Positions 1 through 12,130 of a stretch of 64,000 nt of DNA are shown one piece after another. A program made the position numbers and the translations under genes. Location of the stretch: the NCBI RefSeq assembly GCF_000346465.2, contig NC_034014.1:3819385-3883384 (forward strand), in the 5' to 3' direction. The notes below the pieces were generated by a model, which did no database searches, was not told where the DNA came from, and saw only the letters and a program-made list of their open reading frames with translations. Each line of letters starts with the position of its first letter. Position 1 is the first letter of the stretch. The DNA is from Prunus persica. Its lineage: Eukaryota; Streptophyta; Magnoliopsida; Rosales; Rosaceae.

Positions 1-1600
1 TTCAACGATATCTAAAAGGCGAAGCCATCTTTAGACTAGAGTGGTCTTCATCCCAATCCAAATAACTAGAAAAACAATTATTTAGTGTTCTTTTTAGGAA
101 ATTCACCATATTCAATGAAAATATACCAACCAATTTCAAAAGATAATAAATAGTATACTTCATTTCAACAGTTCCTTAAACGAAAGAAGAACTTATCCGT
201 AAGAAAATTTATGATTTCATACTTGATAACCTCGCACAAGTTTTCCTCATAATTTACCATTTGTAATATGTACCCTAATCTAGCAGCTTGAAGTTTGGTA
301 CCTATTGTTTATAGCCTATGATAATCATACAATTATGATTAAAAAATGTGGGTTTGCAATTTTTAATAATTTTGGGTGGTTGATGCATACGAGGTTTAAG
401 TTTGTTCCGGTGGCTCGGACGAATGTCGTTGAAGACGAAGACAAAAAAGCAGGCGTTGATCGGAGGGCCGACAATCCAACATGCATGAACTCAAGAAGTA
501 GCAACTTCTGCGGCTGACATGCGAACCTCACAACTCACAACTCGTCGTCATTTGATAATTTCTTTTGAGGTTCATGCATTACACGCACGCATTGCCAAAA
601 TGCAGCACACCATTTGTTAACAGAATCACAGTCTTCACAACAACCATCAGTACATGAAATTTTATTAATTATGTGAGTTCTTGGTGTTCATGCATTCTTT
701 TCCTTTTACTTTCAAGATATAGAAAATGTTTTGGTTCATCCCCTCATTCCATAATACAATTTACGATTTGACATGTGTGAAGAAATTTATATTTTTATTA
801 TTTTAAAGAGTTATTTATGTGCACGTGTTAGATTGTGATATGCTGGTAAGGATATGAGTAGTTGTTTACAAGGAATGAGCCCATCATGATTCTATAGATA
901 TGAATTAACCTTACTTAGTTGCTCAACTTGAATTGGACTAATGTCCGGCAGTCTAACCTACAAGTCTCGTCTTGAAAGGACGATACTCAAAAAGATTGGC
1001 TCGAACTCAATTTCAATTCAATTTACATCGAACCACCAATCAGAAGTAACCACTATGACCTGGCTACATTAGAGCCACATACAATGCATGTAATTAGGAA
1101 GATCTGATTAATTGGATATTCGGGATATGTCTGGTAGAATAGACAAAACAACATGGTAATTGGAAGCACATCATAACTGAAAAGTCCAACGAAGCAAAGT
1201 TGGGCATTCCAGGAGAGGCAGGCAACAGCATTAATGATTAAGAACATGCGATGTGGGTAGACTCAAAGGCAATTTGGTCGGGTTCATGTGCTCTTTTCTG
1301 GTCATTTTAAGGGAAAGGGGTTCTTATTGACAACGGATCATGTTGGTTTGTGATTCCTCATTATCTCATTGTTTTCTCTGATTAAGATATATAATTAAGT
1401 GAAAATATATACATACATCAAACGACAACCATATATATATATATGTATATTGTGTGGGGGCAAAGTAGTCGGCAGGTATATATGCACATCACAATATATT
1501 ATCATCTATGTTATTATAAAATATTATTCCCCTTGTTTAACCTTAAAATAAGATTATTTACATTTTACCCTCTTTAATTGGAAAAAAAAAAGGATCTCTT
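1..1600. other. AT-rich intergenic DNA, no gene recognised
   Basis: No ORF of convincing composition or recognisable family is seen on either strand. Short ORFs near 305-531 and 1053-1247 overlap on both strands and match nothing I know. A short (TA)n tract lies near 1430-1446. Confidence 0.5.
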
Positions 1601-1611
1601 AAATATTAAGT

Positions 1612-1965
1612 TCCAGTTTGGCATTGCTTATATGGGGTGATAAGTGATTTTTTAAAAAAGTTTGAGAAGCTCAACCTGTTTGGTAACTATGAGAAAATCA
1701 CTTATTGTTAAAAATGATTGTGAGAGAAAGTTATAAGGAAAATCAGCTAATGATGTGCTTTCATTTTTTGATTATGCAGGAATCAATTTCAAAGAGGCGC
1801 TGAGTTTAATGATTATTCGGGAATCATTTTTTGATTATGCGGGAATCAGTACCAACAACACTTTTAACAAAAAAGTTTACCAAACGCCAAACTGCTTTCT
1901 CTCACAACTAATTTCTCGTACAGCGATTATTTTCACAGCACAGCAATGCCAAATTGGCCCTAACT
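1612..1965. mobile_element. MITE-like element with imperfect terminal inverted repeats
   Basis: The left end reads TTTGGCATTGC near 1617 and the right end carries its reverse complement GCAATGCCAAA near 1944-1954, so the ~350-bp segment is bounded by inverted ends. The interior has a repeated phrase (TTTTTGATTATGC) near 1766 and 1828. No transposase is present. I could not define a target duplication, so superfamily is left open. Confidence 0.45.
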
Positions 1966-3478
1966 AGATAGATAAGCCATGAGTTAGGGGACATAGATTT
2001 AACCCCCCCCCCCCCAAAAAAAAAAAAAAAAAAAAGTGAATAAACCATGGACGAATCCAGTTTTCAAAATAAGGTGGGCTGAAGGCCTATATAAGGGACA
2101 TGGATTTTGGACTGTGAGTTATGCGTCCTTGGAATATACTTGGGATACTTTTATTTCTTGTGGGCTGGGTGGGCCAGGATATACCTCTTCCACCTGGTTT
2201 CTTTTTTATTTGTCCTGCTTTATATAAAAAATTTGGTGAAAACCCTTCCACCTAGTTCAGTCACTTTGTAAAACACAAATGTCAGAACGATAAATAATAC
2301 ACACGCCAAGAGTTTTTTCAAAGTTTAATACTAGATATGTAAACTTTTTTTTTTCCTTAAAAAAAAAAATATTATGGAGAAACGGAAAAACTACAAACGG
2401 AAGCTACGGGCACGCAGCCCCAACTAAATCAAAATAAAATGGAGCCGAGCAACCTAAAGGAAGTCCTCGCTCCCACGGGTGGGAAGGATTCAAATTATGA
2501 CCTAAATTAGCTAAAGGATCAATGTTAACTGATGTGTCAATGTTTCATTTGTTTTTTATTTGTCGCACTTTGAATCTTATTTATTCACAATAAATAAGAA
2601 ATTGTCACATTAACTAATTACTAAAAGTTTGAATAATAAATTAGTTTCTCTAGTATTATTGTTTATCAAATCTCTCATATAGAATCGGCCATACATGGGT
2701 CCTAAATATGATTTTATAATTCCATCCAACTCACAACAAGGAACATAGTTGGGATAATTCTTGAAGGCGAAATTCGAACCAAATGAGCTTCTATCTAAAT
2801 ACAACCTATGAATCTCATCAACATACTTGAGTCTTCTAACATTAAAAATGAAAATCTCTCTAAACTCATATAAATAGAATTTAGCTTTAATTCTCCGACT
2901 AAATTCCTCAATTACTAATTTCTAATGTGTCCATGTCATTGTCTTGGTAATATTTTATCTTCTTACGACATCATCACAAACCTGAAATCCCAACACAAAG
3001 ATCAAGTCTTTCGTACAATGTTCAACCGTTGTAGCAAAAGACCAAGACTTCTTCCAACAGAAGAGGTCAGATAGGTACAAGACGGGAGGGGGTTTGTAAC
3101 ATTCTATGTATTGCTTATATTATATCAGCCAACTAATTCTAGAGAACAAAAAATTATTATAAAAAATAAATTAATCAACAAACTAAGTTAAGTTATACAA
3201 AGAATCAAAGAATAGGGCTGCAAGAATTATATAAATCAATGACTAGGCTGAATCTCTCTTCTATGGGTGTCGAAAAATTTGCAGCAAGAATGGTTAATAA
3301 CTTAATACCCTAATAATCTAAGCATAGATCTGGCTGGCTCCCAAGTGATATCTGATGCACCACACCTCCCATCATCAGAAATCCTTGTCAACAATACTGT
3401 CACCAACGGGCAAATCCTACAATCCCCTCAGCTTGTGTGTTAGGTTGAGCCTTCCGGGTCACGATAATAATTGGAAAA
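1966..3478. other. Intergenic DNA downstream of the PP2C gene
   Basis: It contains a poly-C/poly-A tract at about 2003-2035 and a long A tract near 2360. No gene is recognised. The last few hundred bases before 3479 probably hold the 3' UTR of the minus-strand phosphatase gene. Confidence 0.5.
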
Positions 3479-5240
3479 TCATACGTAGAGCCCCAAGGGG
3501 ACTACCATCACGCTAATATCATCGCAAGAGCCTCGTGATGCAGATAGTTCTACCAGCTTTTTACAAGCCAACAGAGGTTGCCCATCAATGGCCAACCATG
3601 AAGGACGAACAACATCCACTGCTTCCTGGTTGCTAACCTGAAACCAAAGAAAAGAAATCTAATTTAGTGATTTGGCGGCACTAATTTGATCCAAAGGATA
3701 GGAAAAATTTATAGATTCAGAAACAAAATTTTGACATGGGAATATTTATACCTTATCCCATAATCCGTCTGAAGCCATGATTAAGAACTCGTGTTCAGGT
3801 TTGATTCTAACCACTGTGGTCTCTGGTTCTGGTGTTACAAATTGTTTAAGGTGCCTATCTCCAATTCCTCTAGATACAGCTAGAGATCCATTAATTCTCC
3901 AAACACCATGGCTTAAATCAACAAAGCCACCCTACAAAAAGAAATTCACAACAACCATCAGTCTCAATTCAAATGACGCTTCATCTGAAATAACCATAAC
4001 TTATAAGAAATTAGAGGGCAAAATCTTAGCACTTACCAAGTTCTCAATTCTGACTTTCTCGTCTTCCCTTGATGGCCGATGATCACATGTGAGAGCCTCA
4101 GCAGCACCTCCTGTGCTCAAGACAGCACGGCAATCGCCGGCATTAGACACAACAAGGTTACCATTCCTGATCACAGCAGTCACACAGCATGATCCACCAC
4201 GCAAATCCTCTTTAAGAAAATCAGAGTCTGTATTTAGGTAACCATGCTTGACCGCTTCCTCGATTTCATCATCATCCCTCCTCACAGCTTCATTTAAAAT
4301 ATTCTTTGCCAAGTTCTCTGCTGCAAACTCAGCAGCTTTTGCACCTCCATGCCCATCAAATATACCAAAAATTGCCTGCAAACATGAAGCTTTAGCAAAT
4401 CAAATTCCAATTCTCCAAGCACTCATTCAACTAACTACAATCAACAGAGGAGGCCTAACATAGATTTCATCCATGCACATTCTAGGAAAAGAAGGAATTT
4501 TATTATTATTATTATTTATTTTTGCATCCATAGTATAATCAATTACTTTCAGTAGAATTCAATATACTATAAAACTTTTCCACACAAGGGTTTTAAAACA
4601 TAGAACTATTTTTAAAAAAATAGAAGCTACAGAAAATTTGTTATAGTTTTCATTATAAAAAACCCAACTTGATTTTGAAAAATTCCAATCAAAGCTTTCA
4701 AATTTCCCCAAATTCAGCTCCCAACACACCTCAATGACTAAAACAAGTTAACCCCAATTTTTATAAAATTACAAAAGATAGCAACTTTATCATTACCTGT
4801 TTGGGATCACCTTGAAGATTAAGAGTAGCAGAGTACCGATCCTCCAAAGCCTCTCTTCTTCCTCTCTTACAGGACACATAATAGTGCCCTTCTCTGTCTG
4901 CCTCAACAACCTCTCTCCTCGCCCCCGGAGACTCCATCGCCGGAGCATCCACAAAGCTCGATGACACCACCGGAATATAAAGCCTCGCCGGCCTCTTCCT
5001 CTTCAACTGCGTCACCGGAGAACCCGGACCCGAACCTGAAAGCCCGCTCAGAGGCTTCGGGATCCGAAGCCGAAACGGCGACGACGGAGATGAACATGAA
5101 ACCATCGCGTCCGACGACGACGACGACGTCGCTAGGGTTAGGGTTTCTGGGGACGGAGTGATCATAGACGATTTGTTGCAGAACAGAGACGACGGCGGCG
5201 AAAACACCGGCGAGTTCGAAACAGCGACGGAGCACGACAT
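3479..5240 (-). CDS. Protein phosphatase 2C, AP2C-like (clade B), MAPK-docking type
   Basis: This is a Mg/Mn-dependent serine/threonine phosphatase. Four coding exons splice in frame with GT-AG introns: 5240-4797, 4375-4037, 3931-3752 and 3637-3479, giving 373 codons plus stop. Exon 1 encodes a Ser/Pro-rich N-terminus and a basic docking motif, KRKRPARLYIP (about residues 79-89), like the kinase interaction motif of Arabidopsis AP2C phosphatases. Core PP2C motifs follow: ALEDRY at the end of exon 1, FGIFDGHGG at the start of exon 2 (metal-binding Asp and Gly), SNAGDCRAV late in exon 2, LAVSRGIGDR and ASDGLWD in exon 3, and CDDISVMVV in exon 4. By family knowledge such enzymes inactivate MAP kinases in wound and stress signalling; the specific partner is inference. 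A TATA-like stretch lies at about 5376-5385. The gene looks intact. Confidence 0.93.
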
Positions 5241-5375
5241 GCCGTGTTTCCTTTTCCGTTTAATTTTTCTGAGTTTTCGAAAAGCAAAGACCTGAAGTGT
5301 TCAATTTTGTGCCGTTTGTGCTTCCTTTTCTTCTCGATTTTTTGGATGAAGGAAAACAGAGAGAAGGTTTTTTGA

Positions 5376-5385
5376 ATATATATAG
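5376..5385 (-). promoter_or_regulatory. Putative TATA box of the PP2C gene
   Basis: A TATATATA-type stretch lies about 135 bp upstream of the PP2C start codon on the minus strand. This would leave a leader of roughly 100 bases. The position is plausible for a plant core promoter, but no transcript evidence is available. Confidence 0.4.
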
Positions 5386-6626
5386 GTGGCTTCGAGTGGG
5401 GTCTACGCCTTTTCCGTGTTTGTGGGCCCCTCGTGGGCTATTTTAAACATGGTTTTGACCAGTGATTTAAGGCACTCCTTCTAGAATGTCATATATGCCC
5501 CTAGTGCTTTGACTCTGAGTTGGTTGCATAATCCATTATGTAAGTTTACTCCCCCGACATTGAGGGTAAAAGCGTCCAAAGGGGGTGCTCCGTTGTAAAT
5601 CGGATAAGGGCGTGTGTGGGAAAATCAGAAAAATGGGGGAATATTGGGGTCAAACACGTTATTTAATTTTCAATAGAGTGTTGTCCGAAATAAGTGTTTG
5701 GTTTGACTGGTCCCTTAGTAACTAAGCTAAATCTAAATGCTGTTGTTTCGTCGTTTGATGCCGCCCAAGTGGACCCCACGAGGCCCTGATTGGGGATTTC
5801 TGAGAATTTCCAGGAACTTACCGTTGTGAACACGACAACGACAAACGCATCGTCGTACTGCGCAACACACGTAGGAATCGGATGGATGGAAGCTGTATGT
5901 CGTTGTCCATTGATTTCCCACGTTAGAGAAGAGAAGAGACTGACTCTGACTGAGACGACCGTTGGGAAATTGGAAAATTGGAAGATTGGAAAATTGGAAA
6001 TTGGGCGCTGAGTTCGTCAACATCTAAACTTGCATGATTTTTTCATCTCTTCTATGCTTCTCCTTTTTATTTTTTGGATTTGAAAATGAAGTTATCAAGC
6101 TGATACTGCCATACCTGAAAAGGTCTATATTACCTATCTTGAAGGGCAATTTAATCACTGTATTGTTTACGAGCATAGAGTGCTAATAACAGCTCCCTTA
6201 CTGTTTTAACACAGTTTTTGTTTGCATAATTTCACTTTTTTACTTTTGTTTCCATGTATTTCTAATTGCATCAAATTTATTCTTTGTAGTATTCGAGGGC
6301 ACTAGTCGAATTTATTTTTTGTGCTCATGTACAGCACGTAGGAGAGTAATGTGGTAATTTCGCTGCTTTTAATGGCAGAATTTTGAGCGGGGCAACGCAA
6401 AGAGCAAGGGATCTTAGATTTGCAAGGTAGTCTCATGTGCGGCGGACGTGACAATTTCAAACAAGGACAAGAAGCAAATTCGATGAAGGTGAAAATACAC
6501 AAATTGAACTGAAATTTTGTGAAAACCAGATGGCCTTTTCATATCTATGCCGTCTTCCATATGGTTTTTTTTTTTTCTTGCTGCCAGCGCATACGTTGAA
6601 CCATTCCATCCTTGCATAATCTAGCT
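5386..6626. other. PP2C upstream region and intergenic DNA
   Basis: It should contain the PP2C promoter (minus strand). A short degenerate repeat of the phrase ATTGGAAA lies at about 5965-6003. No other gene is recognised. Confidence 0.45.
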
Positions 6627-6933
6627 AAGTTGTGACACGTATTCTTCTAATACACTCCTTTGAATCACTAAATTAATACATGTTTGTTGACATGACATTT
6701 GTATCCAAAAGCCAGAAACTACAAGTTGACACTTTTCTCTTTCATGCCCAACACCTACTATTCACATTCTAGTGGGTCATGTCATTGATTAGTGAGAACC
6801 TAACTTGAAATTTCGTCAATATAGTTGTTTGAAAAGTTATAATCGGCTTATAATTTATGTGATTAAAAGTAATTACTCATACATTTAAAGTTTTATTTTC
6901 GAATCCTATTCTTTTATATTGCTTTCGCCAATA

Positions 6934-7553
6934 ATGTTAGGGACACTTCACAATAATTCATTTATTTTAACATAAAAATTTAAAAATAATTTTTAAGTTA
7001 ACAGTCATCGCCGCATAACCCCCATGTTTTACCACCACCGAACATCTCTTTGGCGTGCCCCCCACCACACAACCGCACTGCCCTCAACACTAGGACACCA
7101 CTGCGCTCCACAACCCAGCCGCATATCACTGAGAATTCACAGTATGCATGGTTGCAACTGTTCAATCTCAACTATTTTGATATTTGTATCGTGTAAAAGA
7201 TCTGCTCATTCATGAGAGTTTAGATGGTTGAGATTGAACAAAGATCATTGGTTGTAGCTTCATAGATCATAGCACATCTATAAACATAACCAATTGCTTA
7301 CAATACAAAATATAGATCATCTACGCTATTAGATAAATCTTAAAATTCGACTAACATAGCTCAATTACAACATAAAGTCGGTCTCTTTTGGGTATGAAAT
7401 CATTTTACAAATTCCATAGGGTACAAATTGCTTTTTAATTTCTATGTTAAAATAATTCAATTAATGCTAAGTACATGTGTCAATTATAATTAAAACTTGA
7501 TGATGTGGCAGACACCACCTCATTTGGAACTAAAATTTGGTGTCCCTAGTAAT
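6934..7553. mobile_element. Possible MITE inside the foldback loop, with a second inverted end at 7585-7640
   Basis: The ends read approximately AATGTTAGGGACAC and the reverse complement of AATATTACTAGGGACAC. A further copy of the right end lies in inverted orientation at about 7585-7640, separated by some 30 bp, so two ends face each other. The matches are imperfect and the boundary call is tentative. Confidence 0.35.
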
Positions 7554-8097
7554 ATTACTTTCTATATATATAAGCGAAAGCGGGGTAATGCTAGAGACAC
7601 TAAATTTTAGTCCCAAATGATGTGGCAAATAACACCTCACTAATTTAAATTAATAAAACTACCACGTGCCAACATCATGCATGATTTTGTTGAACAAATG
7701 GGGCTGCATTCTATATCAGTCTCGAAAATCAAAACTAGAGTACAACGAATTTGGGATAAAGTAATCTTTCAAGAGATTCTTACCCCCGAGAGTGCCTACA
7801 TCTGTCCACATTCAGGCCACGATCGAGTTGTGAACCACGGTGGTGTTGGCTTGATTGATCAAACATACTCACTGCCATGACAACTTGATCATCATCTCCT
7901 TGTCACTCCCTTTCTTCTTCATTACATTTGGGCATTCTTTCTTCATTTTCTTGCTCGGCTCTCTCCAACAACCTCTTCGTGTAAGACATTGAAAGTATAA
8001 TATGTTTCGTAAAATCTGAGAAATGAAATGATCGAGAGGATATGGATGATTGCTATAAGTTGAGGCTGTGGTTTTATAGAGGTACTTAGAAGACAGA

Positions 8098-8240
8098 CAT
8101 GACACGTGGCGCAATTGTAGCAATTGAAAATCTTATTCGAAATATGATATATGAATTTTATAATAACATGGACACGTGAAAACTAAAAATTTTCTCCGAA
8201 ATATGAGATGTGAATTTTATAATAAATATTGACATGTGTC
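8098..8240 (+). repeat. Two-copy tandem repeat of about 70 bp
   Basis: A GACACGTG...AATATGA.ATNTGAATTTTATAATAA phrase occurs twice in direct orientation, at about 8098-8168 and 8170-8235, and is followed by a related GACATGTG. It lies inside the foldback loop. No coding content. Confidence 0.5.
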
Positions 8241-8696
8241 AACCGAACTTATTCATATCAATCGTTTTAAGTATACAAAATAAAATAAATTTAAAGTGAA
8301 TTGTAATTGCCATTTACCATGGCAATGGGTTAAAATCCAACTTAAATAGTAACAGCCCTTGCCTGTCCTTGCAACTTGAATAGCAAAAATAAAAAAATAT
8401 TTCTGAATTTTTTGGAATTTTTTTGGATATTTAAATTGGTCATTGTTGATATCACGCTAATTTTAGCAAAAATAAATTCTTGGCTAGGCAAGCCTTTGTT
8501 GGTGTGAACCGGTGGAAGTGGCCTTAGGTTCTCACTAATCAATGACATGAACTACTAGAATTATTGCATACGATCAAAAATATCTTAGAGTGAAGAATGT
8601 GAATAGTAGGTGTTGGGTATGAAAGACAAAAAGGTCAACTTGTAGTTTTCGGCTTTTGGATACAAATGTCATTTCAACAACATGTATTAATTTAGT

Positions 8697-9748
8697 GGGT
8701 TAATAACCTAAATGGTCCCCTAACTATTGCTCAAATATCATTTTGGTCCACCAACTAAAATTTTCAATTCAAACGTCCTTAAACTTTTTATTTTGTACCA
8801 AGATGGTCCATCCGTCAAAGTCTGTGTATTATTCCGTGAAATTGAGGGACAAAACCGTATTTTTAGGTGAGTATCTTCCTGTAAAACGACCACTGCCTAT
8901 ACACTCCTCACATACCTATTCCTCCAAATTCACAGCTTGGCGGCCGCGCATTCCGGGGTAGGTGAGGTGAAAGACGTGCTCACAGCCATCATAGCCAACC
9001 ACTTGGTCGTGAACCTCACGCTTGCCGTAGAAGGAGCAATTGAAGCTGCGAGCCGAGTCAGGAACACCGAAACAGAGAGACCGATTTTGCTTGGATCCAA
9101 CGACTAGAGGAAATTGCTTGGATAAGGGCATACGGCGTCGTAGGAATTAGAGGGGGCTGGAGGCAGTGGCGGGCCCCATGGCAGCCATGGAAATGGGCTT
9201 GAAGGTCCTTGTTTGTTGGTGATGCAACTTTGAGTTCCCACTAGTTGCTCGACGAAAGTCCAGAGGAAGAGAAGGGTTTTTGTTGGGATCTAATGAACCA
9301 AAATCTTTGAAATTCAGCCTCTTTGTGAGGCCATCAAGTCATTAAGGATCTGTTGCTGGGTAAGAAAATGAGAGGGGTTGCATATTGGGGATGGTCGAGG
9401 AAGACTAGATTTGAGTGGGGTGGGTTGTTTTTCTTTTTCTTAATTTATTTTTATATTTATCTTATATTTATATTAATTTTTTAGTGGCTGGTGAGTGGCC
9501 TATGAGATTCAAAATTTTCGATTTTCTAAGTTGTATAATAGGTTTCTAATTTTTAATTACTTAGGCAATATTTTAATTTATATGAATAATTTTACCCCCT
9601 CAATTTAACGGTAATATTAATAGTTTTTAACGATGGGGCCATTTTGGTACCAAATAAAAAGTTTAAAAACGTTTGAATTGAAAATTTTAGTTTGTGAACC
9701 AAAATGATATTTGAGCAATAGTTAAGAGACCATTTAGGTTATTAACCC
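8697..9748. mobile_element. Non-autonomous Mutator-like element (MULE), possible Pack-MULE
   Basis: The ends are GGGTTAATAACCTAAATGGT on the left and its near-exact reverse complement on the right, with terminal similarity running on for over 100 bp (through the AAAATTTTCAATTCAAACG segment). It is flanked by an identical 9-bp duplication TAATTTAGT at 8688-8696 and 9749-9757, the hallmark of Mutator-superfamily insertion. The interior, about 8930-9300, is much more GC-rich than its surroundings and holds a 71-codon minus-strand ORF (9131-8916) with gene-like composition. That suggests a captured host gene piece, but I do not recognise the source. It inserted into the right arm of the foldback element and is therefore younger. 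Confidence 0.85.
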
Positions 9749-9798
9749 TAATTTAGTGATTCAAAGGAGAGTAATTAGAAGAATACGTGTCACAACTT

Positions 9799-11090
9799 AC
9801 TTGGATTATATTCAAAGGAGTGGATTGGAAATGTGGTTACTCTTTCTAAATCCAAATTATAATTTGGGCAGTTCCTACCTAGGGTTTGTCTCGTAAATCT
9901 TATCAGCTCCAAGGTGCACATGTGCGGCCCAAAACCAGAGCATTTCATCTTTTGGGTACATGGGCGACCCAAAGCCCCAATCAACAAACTAAAACAAACC
10001 AACAAGGTCCTTTGTCATTTCCTCCATTCTCTCTAGCCTTCTCTTTTCATCCCAAAATTACCAGCATCTTCGTAGCCTTTTTCTGTTCTTTATTTCCAAT
10101 TTATATAAATATTTATTGGGTTTGCTCATAGGATTCTGGGTTTTCATGGTCTTTACAGTTCCAGAGCTTATACAAGTTCATCGACTATTTCAAGTCCAGT
10201 TTTTGTTACATACGAAAAAATAAAAGAGGAAGTAAATTGTTCGATAAAAAGGGGAAGAAATTTAGTTCTCCGACGTCCAAATACCACACAGAAATGCAGC
10301 ATTAGATAGCGAGGAGAACATCTTTCTCGGCTTCTCTTGAGAAAAACACACACAAAATCAAATTAAGTGCATGTTGAATACGATTTATAAAGCCTTCAAA
10401 AAAAAAAAAAAAAAAACTGAAAATCATGATTCAAGAAATATAGCTGCTCTTTCTCCATCTGCCCAAAGTAGCAAAAATTTGAGGGAGAAATTAAAGAAAA
10501 AAAGCAACACGATCGATTTTGCTTCAAGGGAACGAGTCATTTGGGAATTGAATTGATCCGCAATGACCAGATAAAGAAGCCTTCCCTAAAAGTTGAAGAA
10601 AGCTTTTTACGACTTTCAACTTCAATCAAAAACCAGAGACCAGATTTGAGGACGGAGAAGGGGAAGAAAGGGTTGAGAGCAATGGCTCTAAGCGGCGATT
10701 TCATGCCTAAATATATAGAGGACGAGAGGGGAAAATCGGACGGTTGTTATTATATCATTTGTGGATCTACGGTCCAGAGTCTTTTCTCTCTATTACCACA
10801 CCTAACCCTAGTTTTCTTTCTAAACCTTGTGTGGGTTTACGAAATTGGCCTCGTGCTCATATCAAGGCAGCCCAAGCCCAAGGTCTGTATTACACGGATG
10901 TATTTTTTCAAAAATACTTTCCTCTTTTAATGCACATTGCACTTCCTAAAAGATCCAGTAAAATAGACATTTTTAAAATTAAACACAAATGGTATGTAGC
11001 TCAAGTGATTAAAAATATTTATCCATGCACTCGAGGTCCTAACTCGAGTGAGCAAATGTTAGAAACGTGTGCATGAGTTATTATACAGTT
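9799..11090. other. Intergenic DNA, no gene recognised
   Basis: It contains pyrimidine-rich leader-like DNA near 10010-10120 and an A-rich tract near 10400. Overlapping ORFs at 10541-11076 show no family features. A decayed gene cannot be excluded. Confidence 0.4.
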
Positions 11091-11141
11091 ATGTATTTCA
11101 TACTATACATATATACATACATACATACATACATACAGAAA

Positions 11142-11275
11142 TCCAAGAGATTGTGGTCACCAATCGTTGGATACTAATCCAATGGTTCAAAAAAATTTCT
11201 TACAATGAATGCAAGATTGAGTGAACCGTTGAATTTACATCTAACGGTGAGTGACCATAAATCTCTTGAATCCCT
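11142..11275. mobile_element. Small MITE-like inverted repeat
   Basis: TCCAAGAGATTGTGGTCAC at the left is matched in inverse orientation by GTGACCATAAATCTCTTGAA at about 11249-11268. The segment lies between a (TACA)n microsatellite (about 11111-11138) and a (TA)n tract (11295-11328). It has no coding capacity. Confidence 0.5.
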
Positions 11276-11292
11276 ATAGTCCAAGAGATCAT

Positions 11293-11328
<36 letters not shown>

Positions 11329-11333
<5 letters not shown>

Positions 11334-11574
11334 AGCTTCCATTGAGGGATCCCTCAAATAAGCTTGAACACGATACTTTAAGAAAGTACTAAAATTTCGA
11401 TAACTCAATTGAGTGGTCACATGATATCGGATTCAAGTGATTTTTTGTAGAGATGATATTTGAATGACTATCTACAAAATAGACGATTTGAATTAGTGAA
11501 ATACAATTCGGAGTGGGGCCTACAAGGGGTGTCCCTCAAATAAGCTTATTTGAGGGATCCCTCAATGGAAGCTC

Positions 11575-11578
<4 letters not shown>
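11329..11578. mobile_element. 250-bp MITE with perfect 37-bp terminal inverted repeats, inserted in a TA microsatellite
   Basis: Both ends begin CAGAGAGCTTCCATTGAGGG, and the inverted match continues without mismatch through AAGCTT for 37 bp. TA repeats flank both sides (11295-11328 and 11579-11605), so a TA-type target duplication is likely but cannot be delimited inside the microsatellite. No ORF inside. Confidence 0.8.
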
Positions 11579-11605
<27 letters not shown>

Positions 11606-12130
11606 CATTCATATTTATTATATATATTTTTCACATATTATTAAATAATTATATGAAATTTTGTAAATAATCAATATTAAAATATTTTATAATAACTGAA
11701 ATTTTCACCGTCTTTTAAGATTTTTACCGAATAACATACACATCAAGTTTTTTAGTTTTTATTTTAAATGTTAGAGTGGTAGAGAAATCCATTAAAATCC
11801 CAGGGCCAAATGGCATCCCATAAGTTTCTCTATAACATACTTTTGTTTTCATCTTTTCTCCTTTATTTTTTCGCTAAACATATCGACCAGAACAATATGG
11901 AGACCAAGGAGGGGGGGAAAAAGCCAAAGCTATCAGATATATTAAGAGAAACATAAGCCTATAACATGAGAAGATGGTGTACAAAAAGGGCAGTACATAC
12001 ACAATTGCTGTCACAAAATCAACAATTTTCACAAGTCAAATATAAATACTGCGTGTAATGCTGCAGCTAAAGTCAAATCTTCATTCAATCATTACATTTG
12101 AACCTTCTGGGTTGGTGCTAGCTCTACGCG
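11606..12130. other. Intergenic DNA and probable 3' UTR of the small SPT subunit gene
   Basis: AT-rich DNA. The final part before 12131 should be 3' UTR of the minus-strand gene. Nothing else is recognised. Confidence 0.4.

Larger units (their letters stand above)
6627..9798. mobile_element. Long inverted-repeat (foldback) element, disrupted by a nested MULE
   Basis: The left arm, about 6627-6812, is repeated in inverse orientation at about 8525-8696 plus 9749-9798. The outermost ends are AAGTTGTGACACGTATTCTT and its reverse complement. The right arm is split by the 1052-bp insertion at 8697-9748 and also carries about 45 extra bases near 8560. The loop between the arms is about 1.7 kb. No transposase ORF is visible. 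No clear target duplication was found at the outer ends, so this may be a foldback transposon or an inverted duplication. Confidence 0.6.

Noticed and set aside
305..531. Overlapping 68-70-codon ORFs on both strands
   Set aside because: Neither has recognisable motifs, a supporting promoter or neighbours; open frames of this length occur by chance.
4903..5235. Second-frame ORF over PP2C exon 1
   Set aside because: Shadow of the Ser/Pro-rich exon; the overlapping frame carries PP2C motifs and splices correctly.
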